Translations under genes and position numbers: made by a program
NCBI GenBank assembly: GCA_027049085.1
Contig: JALTVH010000084.1
Span: 1-5,906, forward strand
Length of the DNA: 5,906 nt
Direction of reading: 5' to 3'
Source: Aquificaceae bacterium
GTDB lineage: Bacteria; Aquificota; Aquificia; Aquificales; Aquificaceae
Notes under the pieces: model-generated
What the model was told of the DNA's origin: nothing
Seen by the model: only the letters and a program-made list of their open reading frames with translations
The model's database searches: none
Part shown: positions 1-5,454 of the stretch, piece by piece
Layout of the letters: each line of letters starts with the position of its first letter
How positions within the stretch are numbered: position 1 is the stretch's first letter

Positions 1-122
1 CAGCCTTTGCGAGCGAACTGCTTATCAATTCCCTCATGCACGTTGCGGGTATCAGGCCCTCTACTATCATCAGCGTTTTGAGGGAAATTACGAACAAGGG
101 ATACTTTCTCAATCCCTTTTAA
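1..122 (+). CDS. 3' end of an unidentified protein gene (partial)
   Basis: The frame that begins at base 3 is open for 39 codons from the left edge and ends at TAA 120-122. It reads AFASELLINSLMHVAGIR and continues to the C-terminus KGYFLNPF. The composition is protein-like, with alternating hydrophobic and charged residues, and the codon choice (AGG for Arg, CTC/CTT for Leu) matches the other genes here. The start lies outside the window. I do not recognise the family and assign no function. The gene converges on lepB, and the two stop codons overlap within TTAA 119-122. Other frames are also open over this short stretch, including one on the minus strand, so the call rests on protein-likeness, codon use and the clean stop at the convergent junction rather than on homology. 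Confidence 0.5.
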   Translation, partial: AFASELLINSLMHVAGIRPSTIISVLREITNKGYFLNPF

Positions 123-958
123 TGAATAAGAGACATACCTATCCTGCCGGGTCTTGGGTTGAGCAGGGCTATGAGGAGTTGTTTGAATCCTGTGAGCACG
201 TTTACATCCGAGGGTGTGAGGGAGGGAACCTTTCCAGAAAAGTAAATAACGAAGGCCTTGCCCACTACGTTTTCCCTTGGAACAAACCCCCAGAACCTGC
301 TGTCCTCGCTGTTGTCCCTGTTATCTCCCATAACAAAATAGTAGCCCTCCGGTACCCTGAACTGGGTGCACTTTTTAAGAACTGTTAGCCCACCTTCGTT
401 GAAGGCAACAATGAGGCCACCTGCTGATCCCCTGTAGTCCTCCCACTTCTCACACACCTTTGCCTCAAGGGAGTTCTCATTAATAAAGGTTCCGCCCGCA
501 ATGTATCTGCTTGTTCTGAACCATACCCTGTGAACTATCTCTTCACCATCTCTTTTTAGTTTTGCTTCAAACTCGTTGTAAAACCTCCCCTCATCGCTCA
601 GTAACTTGACGTGTCTCATGGGTATAGGTTCGCCGTTAATGGTGATCCTGTATATTTTTGCTTCAGCCTTCTGGTCAAAGTACTCCTCAAAGGTGATCCT
701 GTCGCCGGGAACGCCGATGATCCTCTTGATGTAATCAAGGGAGGGGTTGATAGGATACTTGAAGACAACTATGTCACCCCTGCGTGGCTCAGAGACCCTG
801 TAGACGAGTTTGTTAACGAGTATGAAGTCACCGATCAGGAGAGTAGGCTGCATAGAGGCGGAAGGGATGTTGAAAGCCTGAACGAGGGTTGCTCTGATAA
901 GGAGCACCGCAAGGATGATAATTACCAGTTCGGTGAGCCACTTGGGGATAGCTTTCAT
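119..958 (-). CDS. lepB: Signal peptidase I (type I leader peptidase)
   Basis: This 279-residue protein is a membrane serine protease that cleaves signal peptides from Sec- or Tat-exported proteins on the outer face of the cytoplasmic membrane. One N-terminal membrane segment (about residues 9-28) anchors it. The catalytic Ser35 lies in PSASMQPTL (box B). The general-base Lys78 lies in YIKRIIGVPGD (box D). Box E, GDNRDNSEDSR, spans 211-221. The roughly 110 residues between boxes D and E form the large beta domain seen in Gram-negative enzymes. Cys169 and Cys197 lie in that domain and could pair, but this is inference. The ATG at 958 overlaps the rlmN stop as ATGA, so translation is probably coupled. 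It is the last gene of the minus-strand unit, and no terminator hairpin is seen at its end. Identity is secure from the boxes. Confidence 0.96.
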   Translation of the reverse strand: MKAIPKWLTELVIIILAVLLIRATLVQAFNIPSASMQPTLLIGDFILVNKLVYRVSEPRRGDIVVFKYPINPSLDYIKRIIGVPGDRITFEEYFDQKAEAKIYRITINGEPIPMRHVKLLSDEGRFYNEFEAKLKRDGEEIVHRVWFRTSRYIAGGTFINENSLEAKVCEKWEDYRGSAGGLIVAFNEGGLTVLKKCTQFRVPEGYYFVMGDNRDNSEDSRFWGFVPRENVVGKAFVIYFSGKVPSLTPSDVNVLTGFKQLLIALLNPRPGRIGMSLIH

Positions 959-2004
959 ACAGCCTGAGATTTTAACACATATCTCTTTGCCCTTAGCTGT
1001 CCGCAGGCACCGAAGGTCTCCTGACCCTTGCTGAACCTCACAAAGGTGGATATCCCCCTTTTCCAGAGCTGACTCTGGAATACCATGATTCTCTCAAGGG
1101 AGGGTCTCTCAAAGGGCAGATTCGGGTCAGGATTGTAGGGAATGAGGTTTACCTTAAATCTCTTTTCAAAACCTTTCAGCAGCTTTGCAAGAGCAATGGC
1201 GTGGGAAAGGGAATCATTTATCCCGCTGATAAGAACATACTCAAGGGTAATCTTTCTGTAAGGTCTTAAAGGAAAACTTTTGAGAATCTTCATCAATTCC
1301 TTCAGGGAACCCCTTTTAAGGAGTGGCATCAGCTCCGACCTTTCCTCTTCAAAGGGAGAATTGATTGATACCGCCAGGTTAATATCCCTCAGTAAGGGAT
1401 CCCTTGCCATTTTTCTGAGAGGTGCTATGAGACCGCTGGTTGAAACAGTTACTCGCCTCCTGGAGAGATCAAGTCCCCAGGGTGAGACCATTATCTCAAC
1501 AGCTTTTCTGACGTTATCATAGTTTGCAAGAGGCTCGCCCATTCCCATAAAAACGACGTTTCTTATCCTCTCACCCGCTTCCCCCTGAGCAATAAGATAC
1601 TGCTGTATTATTTCACCTGCGGTCAGATTTCTGATCAGCCCGTCCAGGGCGGTTGCACAGAACCTGCAACCGACTGCACATCCTATCTGGGTTGAGACAC
1701 AGAGAGTCAGGTGGTCTCTTTCCTTTATGAGGACCGTTTCAATCACGTGCCCGTCGCAGGTTTTAAAAAGAAACTTTGTTGAGTCGCTCGCCTTAACCTT
1801 TTGAATCGGTTCAAGCTCGAGGATGCTCAATGTTTCCGAAAGCCTGATTCTTAACTCAACGGAGAGGTCCGTCATGCTCTGGAAGTCAAAGACGCCTTTT
1901 TTATAGACCCAGCGGAGAACCTGGTCTGCCCTGAAGGGTTTTTCGCCAGTTGATATAAAGAAGTCCCTAAGCTGTTCCCTTGAAAGGGAGGTTAGGGGAG
2001 TCAT
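955..2004 (-). CDS. rlmN: Dual-specificity 23S rRNA/tRNA adenine-C2 methyltransferase (radical SAM)
   Basis: This 349-residue radical SAM enzyme of the RlmN/Cfr family methylates C2 of an adenine in 23S rRNA (A2503 in E. coli) and of A37 in some tRNAs. The [4Fe-4S] cluster ligands are Cys109, Cys113 and Cys116 (CAVGCRFC). The SAM-binding GMGEP motif is at 154-158. Cys334 in FGACGQL is the expected methyl-carrying cysteine. Cys102, seven residues before the cluster motif, matches the spacing of the second catalytic cysteine in E. coli RlmN. The usual SLHAP-like segment reads SINSP here (about 213-217), a mild variant. The N-terminal helical region (about 1-75) with EKPFRADQVLRWVYKKG is typical of RlmN and argues against Cfr. 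The ATG overlaps the rpoZ stop by 4 nt (ATGA), with AAGG a few bases upstream. Length is normal for the family. Confidence 0.96.
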   Translation of the reverse strand: MTPLTSLSREQLRDFFISTGEKPFRADQVLRWVYKKGVFDFQSMTDLSVELRIRLSETLSILELEPIQKVKASDSTKFLFKTCDGHVIETVLIKERDHLTLCVSTQIGCAVGCRFCATALDGLIRNLTAGEIIQQYLIAQGEAGERIRNVVFMGMGEPLANYDNVRKAVEIMVSPWGLDLSRRRVTVSTSGLIAPLRKMARDPLLRDINLAVSINSPFEEERSELMPLLKRGSLKELMKILKSFPLRPYRKITLEYVLISGINDSLSHAIALAKLLKGFEKRFKVNLIPYNPDPNLPFERPSLERIMVFQSQLWKRGISTFVRFSKGQETFGACGQLRAKRYVLKSQAV

Positions 2005-2219
2005 TGGACCTTTTCCTGGTCCCTCACCACCTTTACCCTGTCTGTTGCAATATCCTCAATTGCCTGGAAGGTCTTCTTAATGAGCTCCCTCTCACCCCTG
2101 ATGAAGAAATCATCACCTTCCTCAAGGAGCTGAAGCGTTCTTTTTACCGCAGCGTGAACGAGCTCGTAGCGGGAAGAGACCTTCGCCAAGGCGTTTTCTA
2201 TATCAGGCCTCCTTGCCAT
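2001..2219 (-). CDS. rpoZ: RNA polymerase omega subunit
   Basis: This small protein (72 residues from the chosen start) aids assembly and stability of RNA polymerase by clamping the beta-prime subunit, and is part of a ppGpp site in some bacteria. It begins MARRPDIENALAKV and continues SRYELVHAAVKRTLQLLEEG, the conserved omega core of the form MAR..(I/V)E..L.KV..R(Y/F)ELV..AA.R. I chose ATG 2219 over the in-frame GTG at 2228. GGAGG at 2232-2228 sits 8 nt before the ATG but overlaps the GTG, and family members start with MAR. The gene begins inside the 3' end of gmk (17-nt overlap). The gmk-rpoZ pair is a widely conserved arrangement, which supports both calls. Its stop overlaps the rlmN start. 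Confidence 0.93.
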   Translation of the reverse strand: MARRPDIENALAKVSSRYELVHAAVKRTLQLLEEGDDFFIRGERELIKKTFQAIEDIATDRVKVVRDQEKVQ

Positions 2220-2853
2220 AACATTCACCTCCTTGAATCAGCTCAATGATCTCCTTTGAAACGAGGGGACCCTTTTTGATGCTTTTAAGGACCATGTCTC
2301 TTTCACACCTGGAGCTTAATATTATACACCTGAGCTGGTCAGCCGCCTTATCAATGAAGTCGTTGATGATGATATAGTCAAAACTTGTTGCGCATGGTAT
2401 CTCTTTTCTCGCTGTTTCAAGACGAAGATCCGCATTGGAATCGGTGTATCCTCTCCTCTTCATCCGCCTCTTGAGTTCTTCAATAGAGGGTGGGAGAAGG
2501 AATATGGTGATCGCCTGGGGGAACTCCTTCTTTACCTTAAAGGCGCCCTGGACGTCAATGACGAGGAGGGAATCATGACCGCACTTGATGTTCTTCTCTA
2601 CCTGTTCCCGCGGCGTTCCGTAGTAGTTTCCATAAACCTCAGCGTACTCAAGGAAATAGCCCTTCTCTATACCCTCAAGGAACTCTTCCTTCTTCATGAA
2701 GATGTAGTCAATGCCGTCCCTCTCCGATGGTCTTGGCTGCCTTGTGGTTGCGGTGACAACTCTCCTGACGTTGTCAATGCTCTCAAGGAGCCTCTGGGCT
2801 ACGGTGCTTTTTCCTGTTCCCGACGGTGCTGAAAGGATAAAAAGCCTTCCCAT
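2203..2853 (-). CDS. gmk: Guanylate kinase
   Basis: This 216-residue cytoplasmic enzyme phosphorylates GMP to GDP with ATP, an essential step in GTP and dGTP supply. The P-loop SAPSGTGKST covers residues 8-17. The GMP-binding segment TTRQPRPSERDGIDY is at 36-50, and YYGT at 77-80 followed by Arg82 is the second part of the GMP site. VIDVQGA (98-104) follows. The lid region holds RRGYTDSNADLRL with Arg134 and Arg144, and IIIND ends at 165. All expected elements are present at normal length. The start must be ATG 2853, because the P-loop begins only 8 residues later. Its AAGGAA lies very close to the ATG, so the ribosome site looks suboptimal and coupling to the preceding ABC gene (18-nt gap) may help. 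The C-terminus overlaps rpoZ. Confidence 0.96.
   Translation of the reverse strand: MGRLFILSAPSGTGKSTVAQRLLESIDNVRRVVTATTRQPRPSERDGIDYIFMKKEEFLEGIEKGYFLEYAEVYGNYYGTPREQVEKNIKCGHDSLLVIDVQGAFKVKKEFPQAITIFLLPPSIEELKRRMKRRGYTDSNADLRLETARKEIPCATSFDYIIINDFIDKAADQLRCIILSSRCERDMVLKSIKKGPLVSKEIIELIQGGECYGKEA
2226..2234 (-). promoter_or_regulatory. Strong Shine-Dalgarno that sets the rpoZ start
   Basis: The minus strand reads AAGGAGGTG, a full 9-base complement to the usual 3' end of 16S rRNA, ending 6 nt before ATG 2219 (8 nt from the GGAGG core). It lies within the 3' coding end of gmk. It covers the upstream in-frame GTG at 2228, which therefore is unlikely to be the real start. Confidence 0.85.
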
Positions 2854-2871
2854 TTCCTTGACTCAAGAGAA

Positions 2872-4575
2872 TTATACAACCTCTCCCTCTCTGAAAATCC
2901 TGTAAAACTCGCCCTTGCGCTCAATGAGGGAGTAAAAGGTCCCTTCTTCCTGAATCCTTCCCTCCTTCATTACAAATATCCTGTCGCACTCTGTTATGTT
3001 GGTTATCCTGTGGGCGATTATTATTATCGTCCTGTCCCTGAAGTGGTCAAGGATGTTCCTTATAACCTTCTTTTCCGTGTTCATATCAAGGGCAGAGGTT
3101 GCCTCATCAAGGATCACAATTTCGGGGTTTTTTAAGAAAATTCTCGCAAGTGCCAACCTCTGTCTCTCACCACCCGAGAGAGCGTGCCCTCTCTCTCCCA
3201 CCTGTGTGTCTATACCCTTTTCCAGTTCCCAGACAAAGTCACAGCAGGCAAGTTCAAGGGCTGAAATTATCTCTTTGTCTGAGGCGGTAGGCTTTGCTAT
3301 GAGTATGTTTTCTTTAATGGTCCCATTGATCAGGAAGGTTTCCTGAGTTGAAAGTCCTATGGAAGCCCTAAGGGATGCGAGATCAAATTGCCTGAGGTCC
3401 GTTCCGTCAACTCCCACCTCCCCCGAGTAATCAACGAGGCGTGGAATGATCCTCACAAGGGTGCTCTTGCCAGATCCGGTCTGGCCAACTATTCCGAGCT
3501 TTTCTCCCTTTCTGATCTCAAGGTCAAGGGGACCAAGGAGCCTCTTTCCTCCAAAGTTTACCTCAACCTTCCTGAAGGTTATTTCTTCCTTCAGTCCCTG
3601 AAAGGCCTTTCCGCCGCTCTTTTCCTCTTCGAGTTCAAGGATGTCAATTATCCTTGAAACAACCGGCAGGTTTCCCCTGAGGTTCATAAGAGCCTTCTGG
3701 GCGTTCAGGAGAGGGGGCTGAATCAGGAAAAGGGCTGTTAAATAAGACACAAAGTCCCCGGGACTCATGTCGCCATTTATGATCCTGTAACCGCCGTAGA
3801 AGAAAACCACGGAAACCACCGCGTACCCAAAGGTGTAGTTTAGGGCGGTGTTCAGAGTAAAGTAGAACTCGGACTTTGCGGAAGATCGGAAGATCCTTGA
3901 GTTGAACTTTCTGAAGGCCTTAATAACTCTGTTCTCCGCAGAGAAGACCTTGATGTTCTCAACACCTACCAGGGTCTGGGAAAGCACCTGGGTGAGGTCT
4001 GCCATTCCCTCCTGGGTCCTCTTCATGTGCTTTCCCTTTTTCCTGCCAAAGTACCTGACCATCAGAGCCATGACGGGAAGAGCAAAAACGAGGATTACGG
4101 TTAGAAGGGGATCCCTGTAAAATAGGACGCCGAGGAGACCGAGGAAAACCACCCCATTTATGGTTATGTTGGGGATATTGTCGGTCAGGATGATCTTCGT
4201 CCTGTCAATGTCGCTTACTACTCTGCTGATGAGATCCCCCGCAGGATGCTTTATAAAGAAGCTGTAAGGGACCTTCAGGAGCTTGGCAAAGACTTTTTCC
4301 CTCACTCTCTGGAGAGTTCTCTCAGAAGCAAAGATTATGCTGTACTTGGCTGTGAAAAATCCCGCCTGCATAAGTACCGCCGAGCCGAGGATCATCAGGA
4401 CCGTTCTGATCAGGCTCTCGTAATCTTTGACTATAAAGACGTCATCAACAACGTTCTTAACGAGGAGGGTTATAGCCGAGGCACCTGCGGACTGGAGGAC
4501 CGATCCCAGAAAGGAGAGGATCAGCAGAGGTAAGAAGGGAGTGAGCTGGCGCAGGATCCAGCGGATATTTTTCAT
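2872..4575 (-). CDS. ABC exporter half-transporter, fused membrane and ATPase domains (MsbA-like)
   Basis: This 567-residue type IV (B-subfamily) ABC half-transporter is expected to act as a homodimer in the cytoplasmic membrane. Residues 1-300 hold about six membrane segments (roughly 12-34, 57-76, 135-153, 156-174, 245-265, 274-292). The nucleotide-binding domain follows. It has aromatic Phe341 at the A-loop position, Walker A GQTGSGKS 364-371, Q-loop Gln411, the exporter-specific x-loop TQVGERG 458-464 and signature LSGGE 466-470. Walker B is IVILDE with catalytic Glu491, followed by D-loop SALD and H-loop His522. All ATPase residues are intact, so it should be active. Length and layout match lipid A/phospholipid flippases such as MsbA, but the substrate cannot be read from sequence and drug or peptide exporters share this form. 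It is the first gene of the minus-strand unit. No clear Shine-Dalgarno precedes ATG 4575. Confidence 0.93.
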   Translation of the reverse strand: MKNIRWILRQLTPFLPLLILSFLGSVLQSAGASAITLLVKNVVDDVFIVKDYESLIRTVLMILGSAVLMQAGFFTAKYSIIFASERTLQRVREKVFAKLLKVPYSFFIKHPAGDLISRVVSDIDRTKIILTDNIPNITINGVVFLGLLGVLFYRDPLLTVILVFALPVMALMVRYFGRKKGKHMKRTQEGMADLTQVLSQTLVGVENIKVFSAENRVIKAFRKFNSRIFRSSAKSEFYFTLNTALNYTFGYAVVSVVFFYGGYRIINGDMSPGDFVSYLTALFLIQPPLLNAQKALMNLRGNLPVVSRIIDILELEEEKSGGKAFQGLKEEITFRKVEVNFGGKRLLGPLDLEIRKGEKLGIVGQTGSGKSTLVRIIPRLVDYSGEVGVDGTDLRQFDLASLRASIGLSTQETFLINGTIKENILIAKPTASDKEIISALELACCDFVWELEKGIDTQVGERGHALSGGERQRLALARIFLKNPEIVILDEATSALDMNTEKKVIRNILDHFRDRTIIIIAHRITNITECDRIFVMKEGRIQEEGTFYSLIERKGEFYRIFREGEVV

Positions 4576-4582
4576 CTCATCA

Positions 4583-4612
4583 ATTATAATCCTCGCCCTA
4601 AGATGCCGATAA
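4583..4612 (-). promoter_or_regulatory. Possible housekeeping promoter for the ABC-gmk-rpoZ-rlmN-lepB unit
   Basis: The minus strand has an exact TATAAT at 4588-4583. At an 18-nt spacing upstream is TTATCG (4612-4607), which matches only 3 of 6 positions of TTGACA. Transcription would begin near 4576, right at ATG 4575, giving a leaderless or nearly leaderless mRNA. This fits the lack of a Shine-Dalgarno before that gene. The weak -35 keeps confidence low, and an A+T-rich hexamer can arise by chance. Confidence 0.35.
4587..4612 (+). promoter_or_regulatory. Sigma-28 (FliA) type flagellar promoter upstream of flgG
   Basis: GCCGATAA at 4605-4612 matches all eight bases of the sigma-28 -10 consensus known from enteric bacteria. 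Fourteen bases upstream is TAAT (4587-4590), close to the TAAA core of the -35 element, whose usual spacing is about 15. The site faces flgG, a flagellar gene, and lies in the only intergenic gap of the window. Transcription would begin near 4618-4620 and leave a leader of about 46-48 nt. The -10 match and context are strong; the -35 match is only partial. No sigma-54 motif (GG-N10-GC type) is apparent in the gap. Confidence 0.65.
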
Positions 4613-4651
4613 ATTCAGGTAGTTGAGATGATAGAAATCCGCAAAACCTTT

Positions 4652-4660
4652 AAGGAGGAA
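4652..4660 (+). promoter_or_regulatory. Shine-Dalgarno that sets the flgG start
   Basis: AAGGAGGAA lies upstream of two adjacent in-frame starts. GGAGG (4654-4658) is 7 nt from ATG 4666 but only 4 nt from GTG 4663. This favours ATG 4666, which also gives the usual FlgG N-terminus MFRSLW. Confidence 0.85.
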
Positions 4661-4665
4661 GGGTG

Positions 4666-5454
4666 ATGTTCAGATCCCTGTGGACTTCAGCCTCAGGCAT
4701 GACTGCCCAGCAGACCAACCTTGACATCATTTCCAACAACATGGCAAACGTCAACACCGTGGGCTTCAAGAAGATGAGGGCAACCTTTCAGGACCTCATC
4801 TACCAGACCGTAAGGGAGCCCGGATCCTTTACCTCTCCCATAACGCGCTCACCGACGGGCTTTCAGATAGGTCTTGGAACCTACGTTTCAGACACTTACG
4901 GCATCTTCACTCAGGGAAACCTCTTTCAGACAGGCAACCAGCTTGACCTCGCCATTCAGGGAGACGGTTTTTTCAAGGTCATAATGCCCGACGGCACCAT
5001 CGCCTACACAAGAAACGGCCAGTTCAGGCTTGACAGGGACGGCCGGATAGTCACAAGCCAGGGCTATCCCCTTGATCCTGAGATCTCAATACCGCCCGAT
5101 GCTATCAGCATTGGGGTTGGAGAGGACGGCACGGTAACGGTCTTAAGGCAGGGGGCAACGAACGTTGAGGAGGTCGGCAGGATTGAGCTTGCCAAGTTTG
5201 TGAATCCCGCAGGATTGAGGCGTCTTGGAAACAACCTATACATACAGACCGATGCCTCTGGCGATCCCCTAATAGACAACCCGGGAAATCAGGGCATAGG
5301 AACGCTCCTTCAGGGCTTCCTTGAGTCGTCAAACGTTAACATCGTTGAGGAGATGGTAAACTTGATAATAGCCCAGAGAGCTTATGAATTTAATACAAAG
5401 GGCATCACCGCTGCGGACGAGATGCTCAGTCAGGCTGCAAACCTGCGCCGTTAG
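4666..5454 (+). CDS. flgG: Flagellar distal rod protein FlgG
   Basis: This 262-residue subunit forms the distal, drive-shaft part of the flagellar rod that crosses the periplasm through the P and L rings. It is exported by the flagellar type III system and has no cleaved signal peptide. The N-terminal motif MFRSLWTSASGM is followed by NNMANVNTVGFKK (24-36). The YQTVREPGSFTSPITR segment (46-61) matches the FlgG-specific insert that separates it from the hook protein FlgE. GDGFFKV (99-105) and YTRNGQF (114-120) belong to the conserved core. The C-terminal coiled segment is LESSNVNIVEEMVNLIIAQR (219-238) and then YEFNTKGI. Length is essentially that of the E. coli protein. ATG 4666 is preferred to GTG 4663 from the ribosome-site spacing. 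It is the first gene of its unit, with no flgF directly upstream, and overlaps the flgA frame. Confidence 0.96.
   Translation: MFRSLWTSASGMTAQQTNLDIISNNMANVNTVGFKKMRATFQDLIYQTVREPGSFTSPITRSPTGFQIGLGTYVSDTYGIFTQGNLFQTGNQLDLAIQGDGFFKVIMPDGTIAYTRNGQFRLDRDGRIVTSQGYPLDPEISIPPDAISIGVGEDGTVTVLRQGATNVEEVGRIELAKFVNPAGLRRLGNNLYIQTDASGDPLIDNPGNQGIGTLLQGFLESSNVNIVEEMVNLIIAQRAYEFNTKGITAADEMLSQAANLRR

Noticed and set aside
1..118. Minus-strand open frame after the lepB stop, with a possible ATG near base 70
   Set aside because: It is short, has no ribosome site, runs off the edge, and competes with a plus-strand frame that has more typical codon use and a clean stop. I cannot exclude it fully.
122..388. 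Plus-strand open frame of 88 codons opposite lepB
   Set aside because: It lies wholly antisense to the well-supported lepB box E and C-terminal region, has no family resemblance, and its composition (many Cys, Trp, Pro) looks like an antisense shadow.
713..720. GCCGATGA on the plus strand, a 7/8 match to the sigma-28 -10
   Set aside because: It lies inside lepB, antisense, with no flagellar gene downstream and no convincing -35 at the right distance.
3573..3598. Small inverted repeat (CTGAAGG / CCTTCAG) inside the ABC exporter gene
   Set aside because: Only 7-bp arms with a loop of about 9-11 nt in coding sequence and no U-run; expected by chance at this length.
4663..4665. GTG as the flgG start
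   Set aside because: It is only 4 nt from GGAGG, whereas the adjacent ATG 4666 is at 7 nt and gives the usual FlgG N-terminus.
5064..5332. Minus-strand open frames opposite flgG
   Set aside because: They overlap the conserved FlgG core entirely, have no ribosome site, and their Ser/Pro/Cys-rich translations look like shadows.
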